Shown piece by piece: positions 8,223-16,916 of a stretch of DNA of 64,000 nt. A program made the translations under genes and the position numbers. The first letter of the stretch is position 1. Every line of letters starts with the position of its first letter. The stretch is from positions 620,001 to 684,000 of the forward strand of contig JADJBR010000007.1 of assembly GCA_016703645.1 (NCBI GenBank). Direction: 5' to 3'. Under the pieces are notes generated by a model. It was not told the origin of the DNA. It made no database searches and worked only from the letters and a program-made list of their open reading frames with translations. This DNA comes from Zoogloea sp. (GTDB lineage: Bacteria > Pseudomonadota > Gammaproteobacteria > Burkholderiales > Rhodocyclaceae).

Positions 8223-9971
8223 TCAGCGAATCAACTGCGCCAATCCCGCCTTGCCCACCGGCGCCTCGGCCAGCCACGGAATCAGTGCACAGCGGCCTGC
8301 CAGCTCGTCGTCCACCCGCCGTATGAACGGCACCTCATAGCGCCCACGCTGACTCAGCAGGGGGTCGGTCGTACCACTTGCGAGCAGGGCTTGGTTGATG
8401 ACCCAGGCGTAGGGTTTGATACCCGCCCGGGCCAGATCACCCTGCAGACGCTCCGCCTCATGCACGGGCGTGGCTTCGGGCAGCGTCACAATCAGGACAT
8501 GGGTATATGCGGGATCGCGCAACCGTGGCAGTAACTGACGAACCGACTCCGGCATGTCACCCTGGGTACGCATGACTTCCCGGTGGTAGGCCTCGGCCGC
8601 ATCGAGCAGCAGGATGGTATGACCCGTTGGCACGGTATCCAGAACAACGAAGCCATCCTTGCCTTCATCCACCGTGCGGGCAAACGCACGAAACACCGCT
8701 ATCTCCTCGGTGCAGGGGGACCGCAGGTCTTCCTCCAGCATTGCCAGAGCGCCCGAATCAAGGCTCTTGCCTGCCTTGGCGAGGACTTCCGCCGTGTAGT
8801 CCGCCACCTCCCGGCGGGGATCGATGCGGGTAACGGAAAGGCCCGGGATGGCACCATCCAGCGTCGCGGCCACATGGGCAGCCGGATCGGTAGTGGATAG
8901 CACAACCTTGCCACCACGCTCGGCGAGGGCCACGGCAATCGCCGCGGCGACCACGGTCTTGCCGACACCGCCTTTCCCCATGGTCATCACGACACCGTGG
9001 CCGGTGCAGGCCATCTCATCCACCAACCCGGCCAACCCTGGCGGCAAGGGTATGGACGGCATGCCTTCCGACGGAGGGGGCGCTGCAGTCTCGGGATGCG
9101 CCATCAGACGCAGTGCATCCAGGCCCACCGTGCCCTTCGGCAGGAAGGGAATCGTGCAGCGGGACAGCCCGGCGAGCGCGACCGGCATCTGCGCCAGGGC
9201 CTCGGCGGCACGACGCGACATGGCAGTGGCGATCGCATCCTCGCTCTGCGCCACGGCAAAGAGCCCGTTGACGGCCAGTATCTGATTGTGGATGCCCAGC
9301 TCCGCCAGCTCGCCCCGCGTGCGTTCGGCTTCCCGCAGGGAGGCGGCCTCCGGCCGGCTGACCAGGATCACCGTCGTTTCCGCCGGGCTCGACAGGCGCG
9401 CCACTGTTGCGGCGTACAGCGACTTCTGCTTCTCGAGGCCCGCCAAGGGACCAAGGCAGGATGCGCCGCCGGTGGATGAGGAAATGAACTCCCCCCACGC
9501 AGACGGCAGCGTGAGCAGGCGCAGCGTGTGGCCGGTAGGCGCCGTGTCGAAGATGACGTGATCGAAATCCGCCGTCGCTGTCGGGTCGCCCAGCAGCTTG
9601 GAGAACTCGTCAAACGCGGCAATCTCCACCGTACACGCGCCTGAGAATTGCTCTTCCATGCTTTGGATGGCGGCTGCGGGCAGAATGCCGCGATACGGTG
9701 CGACCATCCGCTCACGGTAGGCATGGGCCGCCGCCTCGGGATCGATATTGAGCGCACACAAGCCGGGCGCGTCGGGTACGGCGGTCGGTGCCCGCCCCAG
9801 GGGCACACCCAACACCTCATCCAGATTGGAGGCCGGGTCGGTGCTCACGATCAGAACCCGTTTGCCAGCTTCTGCCAGCGCCAGACCGGTCGCACAGGAC
9901 AGGGATGTCTTGCCGACACCCCCCTTCCCGGTAAAGAACAGATATCGCGTCTCTATCTGAGGCAGGGCCAT
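8223..9971 (-). CDS. arsA: Arsenite-translocating ATPase ArsA
   Basis: A 582-residue tandem ATPase, equal in size to plasmid ArsA. Each half has a deviant P-loop, GKGGVGKT (residues 15-22 and 332-339), and a signal-transduction sequence (FDTAPTGHTLRLL, LDTVPTGHTILLL). The three arsenite-binding cysteines of the family are present at C113, C172 and C420. ArsA takes As(III) from ArsD and energises efflux. ATG 9971 has GGGGAG upstream; the frame stays open further upstream across arsD but that part has no protein-like sequence. It is the last gene of the operon, 16 bases after arsD. Here it must work with Acr3 rather than ArsB, a pairing known in other bacteria. Confidence 0.95.
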   Translation of the reverse strand: MALPQIETRYLFFTGKGGVGKTSLSCATGLALAEAGKRVLIVSTDPASNLDEVLGVPLGRAPTAVPDAPGLCALNIDPEAAAHAYRERMVAPYRGILPAAAIQSMEEQFSGACTVEIAAFDEFSKLLGDPTATADFDHVIFDTAPTGHTLRLLTLPSAWGEFISSSTGGASCLGPLAGLEKQKSLYAATVARLSSPAETTVILVSRPEAASLREAERTRGELAELGIHNQILAVNGLFAVAQSEDAIATAMSRRAAEALAQMPVALAGLSRCTIPFLPKGTVGLDALRLMAHPETAAPPPSEGMPSIPLPPGLAGLVDEMACTGHGVVMTMGKGGVGKTVVAAAIAVALAERGGKVVLSTTDPAAHVAATLDGAIPGLSVTRIDPRREVADYTAEVLAKAGKSLDSGALAMLEEDLRSPCTEEIAVFRAFARTVDEGKDGFVVLDTVPTGHTILLLDAAEAYHREVMRTQGDMPESVRQLLPRLRDPAYTHVLIVTLPEATPVHEAERLQGDLARAGIKPYAWVINQALLASGTTDPLLSQRGRYEVPFIRRVDDELAGRCALIPWLAEAPVGKAGLAQLIR

Positions 9972-9987
9972 GATCTGTCTCCCCGAG

Positions 9988-10365
9988 TCAGCAACAACCG
10001 GACTTCGGGTCGCAACAGCCGCCCGCCGCGCTGATCCTGACCCGCGGCTTCTCCTCGGTCGTGAGTGCGATGCCCAGCTTCTGCACCAGTTGCTCGCGCG
10101 TTGGATACATGCCGGTGGACACGATGTGGCCGTCCACCACGACCACGGGCAGCCGGTCAATGCCGGCTTCCATTTCCTTGACCACGGACGGGTTCGCGGC
10201 AAAGGCTTGGGGCTCCTGGCCGAGGTTGTAGCGGCTCACGCTCACGCCATGCGCCTCCACCCACTTCAGATCGGCAGCAAACTGGGCCAGTACGGGGTCC
10301 ACGTCCACACCGCACACGCCGGTAGAACAGCACATGGCCGGATCGAACACCTCGAGCTTCTTCAT
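9988..10365 (-). CDS. arsD: Arsenite metallochaperone ArsD
   Basis: A 125-residue protein with the ArsD thioredoxin-like fold. The chaperone cysteines C12, C13 and C18 (MCCSTGVC) bind As(III) and pass it to ArsA. The C-terminus carries two more vicinal pairs (GGCCDPKSGCC), as in plasmid ArsD proteins, where they also bind metalloid and can give weak repressor activity. It lies between acr3 and arsA. Confidence 0.95.
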   Translation of the reverse strand: MKKLEVFDPAMCCSTGVCGVDVDPVLAQFAADLKWVEAHGVSVSRYNLGQEPQAFAANPSVVKEMEAGIDRLPVVVVDGHIVSTGMYPTREQLVQKLGIALTTEEKPRVRISAAGGCCDPKSGCC

Positions 10366-10385
10366 GATGGTTCCTTCAAAAAGTT

Positions 10386-11453
10386 TCAGCGGGCTTCGTA
10401 CCAGCCCTTGGACGCATTGACGACCTTCACCACCAGCAGCATCACCGGCACCTCTATGAGAACACCCACCACGGTGGCCAGCGCTGCGCCTGATTCAAAA
10501 CCGAAAAGACTGATTGCCGCCGCCACGGCAAGCTCAAAGAAGTTGGACGCGCCAATCAGGGCCGACGGACAGGCCACGCGGTGCGTCTCTCCCACGGCAC
10601 GATTGAGCCAGTACGCGAGGGCCGAGTTGAAGAAAACCTGGATCAGGATGGGGACCGCCAGGAGTGCGATAACCAAGGGTTGCTCCAGGATGGCCTTGCC
10701 CTGGAATGCGAAGAGCAGCACCAGCGTGGCCAACAGGGCCGAGATCGACCAGGGACCAATCCGCTCCATGGTCGCATCAAAAACCGCCTGCCCCCTGGCG
10801 AGCAAGACCTTGCGCCATGCCTGTGCAAGGGCCACGGGAATCACGATGTAGAGCACCACCGATGTGAGCAGGGTATCCCAGGGCACGGTGATGGCGGATA
10901 TACCCAAGAGCAAGCCCACCAGGGGAGCAAAGGCGAAGACCATGATCGTGTCGTTCAAGGCCACCTGGGACAGGGTAAACAAGGGGTCGCCATCGGTCAG
11001 CTTACTCCAGACGAAAACCATTGCGGTACACGGTGCCGCCGCGAGCAGAATGAGCCCGGCCACGTAGCTGTCCAGTTGATCGGCCGGCAGCATGGGAGCA
11101 AACAGGTGGCGGATGAAAAGCCAGCCCAGGAAGGCCATCGAGAAGGGCTTCACCAACCAGTTCACAAAGAGGGTCACGCCGATACCGCGGACGTGCTGCT
11201 TGATTGTGTGCAGCGCGCCGAAATCCACCTTGACCAGCATCGGGATGATCATCACCCAGATTAGCAGCCCCACCGGAAGATTGACCTGAGCCACCTCAAG
11301 TCGGCCGATGCTCTGGAACACGCCGGGCGCGAACTGGCCCAGGCCGATGCCCACCACGATACACAGGAAGACCCATACCGTCAGGTAGCGCTCGAAGACA
11401 CTCATTGGTGCGCCAGCAGCCCGCTTGGCGGTTGTTTCACATTGGGAAGACAT
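10386..11453 (-). CDS. acr3: Arsenite efflux permease Acr3
   Basis: A 355-residue membrane protein with about ten hydrophobic segments. It is of the Acr3 rather than the ArsB family: LPVGLLIWVMIIPMLVKVDF in the second segment and the conserved cysteine in AAPCTAMVFVWS, plus ALNDTIM further on. It exports As(III) across the inner membrane, either on its own or driven by ArsA. The N-terminal 16 residues are hydrophilic; an ATG in MSVFERYL is an alternative start. It lies nine bases after arsC. Confidence 0.95.
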   Translation of the reverse strand: MSSQCETTAKRAAGAPMSVFERYLTVWVFLCIVVGIGLGQFAPGVFQSIGRLEVAQVNLPVGLLIWVMIIPMLVKVDFGALHTIKQHVRGIGVTLFVNWLVKPFSMAFLGWLFIRHLFAPMLPADQLDSYVAGLILLAAAPCTAMVFVWSKLTDGDPLFTLSQVALNDTIMVFAFAPLVGLLLGISAITVPWDTLLTSVVLYIVIPVALAQAWRKVLLARGQAVFDATMERIGPWSISALLATLVLLFAFQGKAILEQPLVIALLAVPILIQVFFNSALAYWLNRAVGETHRVACPSALIGASNFFELAVAAAISLFGFESGAALATVVGVLIEVPVMLLVVKVVNASKGWYEAR

Positions 11454-11462
11454 GGAATTGCC

Positions 11463-11876
11463 TCACAAGCCTAGCGCGTTGCGAACAGCCGGCACCAGGC
11501 GGGCGCGGATGTCGTCCCGGACCGCAATGAAGCTCTCGAGCGGCTCACCGTGGGGGTCGTGGAAGCCCACGTGGATGCGCGGCACCGGGCGCGGAAAGAC
11601 AGGACAGGTTTCCCGCGCGTTGTCGCAGACGCTGACCACCAGATCGATCTCCTGGTCCATGACGGCTTCGACCGTCTTTGGGTGCAGGCCATCGGTGGGC
11701 AGACCCGCCAGCTGAAGCACCTCGATGGCGCCGTCGGCGACCTTGGGCTGGGGCTCGGTGCCGGCGGATATCGCCCGAACGAGACCGGCGAGATCGTGAT
11801 TGAGGATGGCCTCACCCATCTGGGAACGGCAGGAGTTACCGGTGCATAGCACCAGGACAGTCTTAAGTCGGGACAT
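11463..11876 (-). CDS. arsC: Arsenate reductase ArsC, low-molecular-weight phosphatase type (copy 1)
   Basis: A 137-residue reductase starting MSRLKTVLVLCTGNSCRS. The phosphatase P-loop C11-x5-R is followed by the general-acid region HDPHGE. It reduces As(V) to As(III) for export. The cysteine pair in VCDNARETCPVF suits the thioredoxin-coupled mechanism. ATG 11876 puts the P-loop at the usual position. An upstream ATG at 11903 overlaps the end of the previous gene by four bases (ATGA), so translational coupling from that start cannot be excluded. Confidence 0.9.
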   Translation of the reverse strand: MSRLKTVLVLCTGNSCRSQMGEAILNHDLAGLVRAISAGTEPQPKVADGAIEVLQLAGLPTDGLHPKTVEAVMDQEIDLVVSVCDNARETCPVFPRPVPRIHVGFHDPHGEPLESFIAVRDDIRARLVPAVRNALGL

Positions 11877-11899
11877 GGTTCTTTTCTCGCGATGGAGGG

Positions 11900-12409
11900 T
11901 CATTCACCCTTGTTGCCAAGTTTTCCGATGGCACTCAGTTCATGCTGCAGGGACAGGGCATCGAGCTTGTCGAGCGGCAGACTCGTAAACAGCGCGATAC
12001 GCCGATTCAACATCAGTGCGGCCATCGACACCGCGTGTCGCACGGCTTCTTCGCCTCCCTCGACGGCGACCGGATCCTCAATGCCCCAGTGGGCTGTCAT
12101 GGGTTGCCCCGGCCACACCGGGCACACTTCACCGGCAGCGTTGTCGCAGACAGTAATCACGAAATCGAGCTTGGGAGCGCCCGGTGCCGCAAACTCGTCC
12201 CAGCTCTTGCTGCGCAGCCCGTCGGCTGGCAGGCCTTGCTTTTCGATCCACTCCCGGACGAATGGATTGACCTTGCCAGCGGGATGACTTCCCGCACTAT
12301 GCGCCGTAAAACGCCCCTTACTCACGGCATTTAGGATGGATTCCGCCAGAATGCTGCGAGCAGAGTTGCCAGTGCAAAGAAAGAGGACGTTCAGGGTTCG
12401 ATCAGTCAC
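11900..12409 (-). CDS. arsC: Second arsenate reductase-like low-molecular-weight phosphatase (copy 2)
   Basis: A 169-residue protein with P-loop CTGNSARS and the later VCDNAAGEVCPVWPG and EDPVAV sequences. It is the same fold as copy 1 but longer, with a C-terminal extension (SLPLDKLDALSLQHELSAIG) seen in many betaproteobacterial ArsC proteins. The start is a GTG at 12409 with AAGGAG five bases before it; the frame runs on upstream to 12562 but overlaps arsR. Start and arsR stop overlap as GTGA. Either enzyme could be the main reductase. Confidence 0.85.
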   Translation of the reverse strand: MTDRTLNVLFLCTGNSARSILAESILNAVSKGRFTAHSAGSHPAGKVNPFVREWIEKQGLPADGLRSKSWDEFAAPGAPKLDFVITVCDNAAGEVCPVWPGQPMTAHWGIEDPVAVEGGEEAVRHAVSMAALMLNRRIALFTSLPLDKLDALSLQHELSAIGKLGNKGE

Positions 12410-12780
12410 GATGGCTCCTTTGTGGAAGAAGTGTCTTCCGCGAGCGTGCGGCGCTTCGCGGTGGTGTCGCAGGCTGCGGTCTTTGGCAAGCAGGCTTTGC
12501 CTTGACAGCAGTTGCTGGTGAGGAAAGCAATGAGCTCGTCCATGGTTGCGTACTCGGCGCAATAGCGGATGAAGCGGCTCTCTTTCTGCCCGCGAATCAA
12601 TCCGACCCGGCTCAGATGAGCGAGGTGGAACGACAGGGTCGGCGCGGGCAAGCCAAGCTTCTCCCCGATCGTACTGGCGACAACCCCGTCGGGGCCGGCC
12701 TCCACCAGCAGACGGAAGACGCTCAAGCGGGACTCATGACCAAGCGCGGCAAGCAACTCGGCAGCGTTTAATGTTTTCAT
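12406..12780 (-). CDS. arsR: Arsenical resistance repressor ArsR
   Basis: A 124-residue winged-helix repressor of the ArsR/SmtB family. The recognition helix lies in LPAPTLSFHLAHLSRVGLI and the wing follows (GQKESRFIRY). Helix 3 lacks the ELCVCDL cysteine pair of the E. coli protein. Instead there are cysteines at C91, C92 and C97 (NCCQGKAC) in the C-terminal part, like the Acidithiobacillus ferrooxidans type, so As(III) is probably sensed there. It is first in the operon, and a perfect inverted repeat stands directly before its start. Confidence 0.93.
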   Translation of the reverse strand: MKTLNAAELLAALGHESRLSVFRLLVEAGPDGVVASTIGEKLGLPAPTLSFHLAHLSRVGLIRGQKESRFIRYCAEYATMDELIAFLTSNCCQGKACLPKTAACDTTAKRRTLAEDTSSTKEPS

Positions 12781-12781
12781 G

Positions 12782-12807
12782 ATTCCATTATTATCGAACA
12801 ATGGAAT
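12782..12807. promoter_or_regulatory. Probable ArsR operator
   Basis: A perfect 8-base inverted repeat ATTCCATT and AATGGAAT around a 10-base spacer, touching the arsR start codon. This placement suits autoregulation by ArsR. Confidence 0.65.
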
Positions 12808-12942
12808 GCAGCGTGTGAACTTTCTGTTGCACTGTCGTTTCGCAAGCCCGACGCCTGCCCACGCCCGACCACCCTCACCCTCACCCGATCGCATTTCGCG
12901 CCATCCGCCAGCATTGACGTACGGACGGCCCTGGGAGCACCC

Positions 12943-12970
12943 AAAGAAAACGGGCACCCGAAGGTGCCCG
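12943..12970 (-). terminator. Rho-independent terminator of the porin gene
   Basis: Read leftward, an 8-bp stem (12963-12970 with 12951-12958) with a tetraloop and a TTTTCTTT run. Confidence 0.85.
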
Positions 12971-12996
12971 CCATTTCAAACCCGGAGGGAACCGGA

Positions 12997-14160
12997 TCAG
13001 AAGGTGTGACGCAGACCGAAGGACAGGCCGGAAACGGTACCGCCGACGGCGTTGGCACCACCCGGCAGGGCGCCGGTGCGGATGCCGGCAGCGTTGATGC
13101 CGAAGTCGTAGGTTGCAGCCTTGTCGTTGTTGATCATGGCGTAAGTGGCCTTCAGCATGGTGCGCTTGGACAGGCTGTGCTCGACGCCGATCTCGAACAG
13201 CTTGGCGCCGGTGTCGTCGGAGCTGGAGCCGTTGACCTTCAGGTCACGGGCAACATACACCTGACCCAGCAGCTTGGAAGCCGGCGTCACGTTGAAGGTG
13301 GCGCCAAAGCCATAGACGGCCTGGGTAACCTTGTTGCCGCCGAAGTTGTCGGCACGGGCCAGATCGAACAGGGCACGCACGGAGGCCATGCCGAAGTTGT
13401 AGCTACCACCGACGCGCAGATCGCTCACCTTCAGGTCAGCAGCGTTACCGACGGACACGGCGTTGTAGGTCACGGCAGCCATGGCCGGGCCGTTGGCGTA
13501 CTTCACACCCACGTCGTAGCCGGTGGTGTTGGCAGCGGCCAGGCCGTTCAGCGCCTTGTTCTCGTTGGCCACGTAGGCGACGGTGGCATTCAGGCCGCCG
13601 AAGCTCGGGGACACGTAGGCAATGGCGTTCTTCCAGCGGGTGTCGAAGATCGACGCGCAGGTGGAGTTGCGGGCACAGGTGCTGCCACCCGCGTAGTTGC
13701 CGCTGGTATCGGTGGTGCCGAGCAGGTTGTTGCCAAGCTTGCCGATCAGGGCGGTGTTGGCACCGATACCGGTGGCGCCGGCATTCACATCGACGGCGCT
13801 ACCCAGAGCGCGGGTCGGACCGGTCAGGTTACCCAGCACAACGGTACCGAAACCGCCGGCCAGGCCGACGTAGCTGTCACGGGTGGCACCGAGGGCGCCA
13901 GCGTTGTCAAAGCCCACGGAGCTTTCGTACTGGAACACGGCGGTCAGGCCATTGCCCAGGCTCTCGGCGCCCTTGAAGCCCAGCAGGGAGGAGTTGGTGG
14001 AAACACGGGTGGTGTTGCCCAGCTCATTGTTGGCATCACCACTGATGCGCACCACGTCGAAGGAAGCGTCGGCAACGCCGTAGACGGTCACATTGGCCTG
14101 GGCAAGGGCGCCAGTGGAAGCAAGGCCGGCAACAGCCAGAGCGATCAGTTTCTTTTGCAT
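12997..14160 (-). CDS. Gram-negative outer membrane porin
   Basis: A 387-residue outer membrane beta-barrel porin of the betaproteobacterial trimeric type. A signal peptide (residues 1-20, cut after ALA) precedes the family start NVTVYGVADASFDVV. A GYDVGVKY-like strand set runs through the middle and the last residue is phenylalanine (FGLRHTF), as needed for assembly. It has two cysteines in STCARNSTCAS, likely an external loop. Pore selectivity cannot be told. It is a single-gene unit with its own terminator. Confidence 0.92.
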   Translation of the reverse strand: MQKKLIALAVAGLASTGALAQANVTVYGVADASFDVVRISGDANNELGNTTRVSTNSSLLGFKGAESLGNGLTAVFQYESSVGFDNAGALGATRDSYVGLAGGFGTVVLGNLTGPTRALGSAVDVNAGATGIGANTALIGKLGNNLLGTTDTSGNYAGGSTCARNSTCASIFDTRWKNAIAYVSPSFGGLNATVAYVANENKALNGLAAANTTGYDVGVKYANGPAMAAVTYNAVSVGNAADLKVSDLRVGGSYNFGMASVRALFDLARADNFGGNKVTQAVYGFGATFNVTPASKLLGQVYVARDLKVNGSSSDDTGAKLFEIGVEHSLSKRTMLKATYAMINNDKAATYDFGINAAGIRTGALPGGANAVGGTVSGLSFGLRHTF

Positions 14161-14643
14161 GTGTTACTCCTTGTGATTGAGGACTGGCGCACGCCGCTGC
14201 TGCGGGGCCGACCAATTTCACCTGTTTGAACCGCTGCCCGCATTGGGAATCCATACGGTGCAATACGTTGCAGTCGATTCAGGCAGGCCGAAACCTACAG
14301 AGAGCAGGTTGCAGGTTCGTTGCACCGTTGTGACAACGCAACCTTTTCATGGAACGCAGAAAAGAAAAAAACTGCATTTTTATCAACAGCTTAAAAAGCC
14401 ATTGGACGGCATCCTCTGAGCACCAGAAGGGACACAATGTTGTGTGGATACAACATTCTGCCCAGCGAATGATCGATTCTCCAGGCCCGGACCCGCGCCA
14501 TGGGCGCCAACACAAAGCGGCAGGATGTTGCCCTGTTCGCGGAGCGGATCACGCCGAGCCGCACAGTTTCACGCCGGGGGCCTCTGCAATCGGTTCGGGC
14601 ATCTTTATGATCACGGCTTGAGCCCCGTACAGGAGTCAACCCC
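14161..14643. other. Intergenic region between the porin and malonyl-CoA decarboxylase genes
   Basis: 483 bases with no supported gene. It must carry both divergent promoters. The only clear structure is the inverted repeat at 14436-14457. Confidence 0.6.
14436..14457. promoter_or_regulatory. Candidate operator upstream of malonyl-CoA decarboxylase
   Basis: A perfect 8-base inverted repeat AATGTTGT and ACAACATT around six bases, about 190 bases before the decarboxylase ATG. No regulator gene is adjacent. Confidence 0.4.
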
Positions 14644-16023
14644 ATGTCTGCCACCGACCTCCTTGCCCGCAGCCTGTCGAAAGTACGTGCACTGGTCAGC
14701 GCCGGCCAGTGCCCCCGGGAAGCGTCCGAAAGGGATATCGCGCGCCTTCGCCAGCAGCTCCAGGAATGCGCCGAGAGCCGCGGCGGCGAAGTATCCACCC
14801 GTCAGCGTGCCGCACGCCTGGCCGAGGCCTACCTGCGCCTCAACGACAATGGCCGGCGGCGTTTCCTGCTGATGATCGCCCTGGAGTTCGGACCCGATCC
14901 GGCCCGGGTGGCCAAGGCCCACGAGGCCTACCAAGCGGCCGTGGGCAGCCCCGGCCAGTGGGATGCGGAAGCCCGCCTGCGCGGCGCCATGCGCTCACGC
15001 CGGCTGCGCATCCTGACCCAGTTCAATGCCATTCCCCAGGGGGTCAAGTTCCTGGTGGATCTGCGCGCCGATCTGCTGCGCTACCTGCCCGACGAGCCCC
15101 TGCTCAAACCCCTCGACCGGGAACTGGAGAACCGCCTGACGGCCTGGTTCGACGTGGGCTTCCTGGAACTTCAGCGCATCACCTGGCAATCCCCCGCGGC
15201 CCTGCTGGAAAAACTTGTCCAGTACGAGGCGGTGCACGAAATCCGCTCCTGGGACGACCTGAAGAACCGCCTCGACTCGGATCGTCGCTGCTACGCCTTC
15301 TTCCACCCGCGCATGCCCCTTGAGCCTTTGATCTTTGTGCAGGTGGCCCTGGTGGACACCCTGGCCGACGATGTGCAGAAGCTGCTCGACATCAATGCGC
15401 CCCTGGCCGACGCCAACCGCGCCACCACGGCGATCTTCTATTCCATCAGCGCCACCCAGGATGGGCTGCGCGGGGTGTCCTTCGGCAACTTCCTGCTCAA
15501 GCGGGTGGTGGAAGATCTCCAGCGGGACTTCCCCAAACTGAAGACCTTCTCCACCCTGTCACCGATTCCCGGCCTGATGTCATGGGTGCGGCGCAATCCG
15601 GCCGACGCCGCCGGTGTCTTCACCGAGGCCGACCGCAAACGGCTGGTGACCGCCGGCGTTGAGGGCGACGTGGAGAGTGTATGGACACGCCTGTCCGGCG
15701 ATGGTCGCTGGGCCGCCGACAAGGCCCTTGCCCGGGCCCTGCGCGATCCGCTGCTGCGGCTGGCCGCCCACTATCTGCTCAACGCCCGCCGCGACGGCAA
15801 GCCGGTTGACCCCGTGGCCCGCTTCCACCTGGGCAATGGCGCGAGGGTGGAGAGGCTGAACTGGCTGGCCGACACCTCGCCCAAGGGCTTCGACCAGTCC
15901 CTGGGCATCATGGTGAATTATCTCTATGACCCGGAGCGGATCGAGAACAACGTGGAAGCCTTCAGCAGCGATGGTGAGGTGGATGCCGCCGCGGCCGTGC
16001 GCCGCATGGCACGCCAGCCCTGA
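14644..16023 (+). CDS. Malonyl-CoA decarboxylase
   Basis: A 459-residue enzyme that converts malonyl-CoA to acetyl-CoA and CO2. It has the family's N-terminal helical domain and C-terminal acetyltransferase-like domain with STLSPIPG (S306) and RFHLGNGA (H395), matching the catalytic serine and histidine of the family. Length agrees with bacterial members. ATG 14644 has AGGAG eight bases upstream. A TRAP transporter is encoded about 900 bases downstream, so malonate or another dicarboxylate as substrate is possible, but no malonyl-CoA synthetase is present in the window. Confidence 0.93.
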   Translation: MSATDLLARSLSKVRALVSAGQCPREASERDIARLRQQLQECAESRGGEVSTRQRAARLAEAYLRLNDNGRRRFLLMIALEFGPDPARVAKAHEAYQAAVGSPGQWDAEARLRGAMRSRRLRILTQFNAIPQGVKFLVDLRADLLRYLPDEPLLKPLDRELENRLTAWFDVGFLELQRITWQSPAALLEKLVQYEAVHEIRSWDDLKNRLDSDRRCYAFFHPRMPLEPLIFVQVALVDTLADDVQKLLDINAPLADANRATTAIFYSISATQDGLRGVSFGNFLLKRVVEDLQRDFPKLKTFSTLSPIPGLMSWVRRNPADAAGVFTEADRKRLVTAGVEGDVESVWTRLSGDGRWAADKALARALRDPLLRLAAHYLLNARRDGKPVDPVARFHLGNGARVERLNWLADTSPKGFDQSLGIMVNYLYDPERIENNVEAFSSDGEVDAAAAVRRMARQP

Positions 16024-16050
16024 ACGCCCCGCTACCGGGGCGCAGGGCGA

Positions 16051-16743
16051 TCACATGCCCAGGGAATTGAGGAGGTCGTCGGTATCGTTCCCCGTAGCCG
16101 ACGCCATGGGCGGTGCGGCTTCGGCCTGCCCCCGCCCGGCCTGATCGAAGAGGGCGTCGGGGTCCTGGGCCTCCTGGGCATCGAAGTCGTAGAGCTTGAT
16201 GAACTCGGTGCGATCCACCGCCAGCTCCAGGTAGAAGATGTTGCCGCCGCCGGTATAGAAGGTCACCCGGCGAGCCTCGGGTTGATCCAGATGGGTATCC
16301 ACACTCAGCATGACCTGCTTGTTGAGCACCAGCATCTTCGGCTGGTTCTGGGTGATGTGGGTCTGCAACTCATGCCGTACCTTGCCGGTAAAGTCACCGA
16401 CGATCTGATTCATCAGCTCACCCATCACGTTACCCACCTCGTCGGTGGTGTGACTGCTCGCCAGATCCTCCCTGGCCATGCCCATGTTCAGCATGTAGCG
16501 CTCGTAGAGTTCCATGGCGGCAAGAGACGAAAAGTTGATGATCACGAGGCCCGAGAAGCCACCGTCAAAGAGCACAAAGCAGCCAATATCCGGCTTGAGG
16601 CAGGTCTTGGTGATGCGCTGGACCATGGCGGAAAAATGGATCTGGCTCCCGGACGCAGCGGTGAGAACCTTGCTCACCGAGTTGCACAGGCTGATCAGCA
16701 GGTCTTCGGTACCGAAGACGACAGGGTTCTCTGGTGAGTTCAT
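16051..16743 (-). CDS. CheX/CheC-like protein (DUF3334-like)
   Basis: A 230-residue soluble protein. The segment DEVGNVMGELMNQIVGDF resembles the CheC/CheX phosphatase signature in which a glutamate and an asparagine act on phosphorylated CheY. The last 20 residues are acidic and end in DDLLNSLGM. It fits my memory of the DUF3334 family but the number was not checked. A role in dephosphorylating a response regulator is possible. It converges on the malonyl-CoA decarboxylase gene with 27 bases between, which contain a short GC-rich stem. No chemotaxis genes are adjacent. Confidence 0.6.
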   Translation of the reverse strand: MNSPENPVVFGTEDLLISLCNSVSKVLTAASGSQIHFSAMVQRITKTCLKPDIGCFVLFDGGFSGLVIINFSSLAAMELYERYMLNMGMAREDLASSHTTDEVGNVMGELMNQIVGDFTGKVRHELQTHITQNQPKMLVLNKQVMLSVDTHLDQPEARRVTFYTGGGNIFYLELAVDRTEFIKLYDFDAQEAQDPDALFDQAGRGQAEAAPPMASATGNDTDDLLNSLGM

Positions 16744-16916
16744 GGCGCGGGGTGGTTCCTAAGCAGTCAGTTGGCGTATCGATAACGGTTCACGGCTCGG
16801 CCATCACGAGCTTGAGTCTCAAACCGGGGCCACCGTCACCGGGCGGAAACATTCAACCGCTATCTTCCGCGCCATCCTGTCCCCCCTACGCCCCATCCAC
16901 GGGGCCTGCTTCTGCC

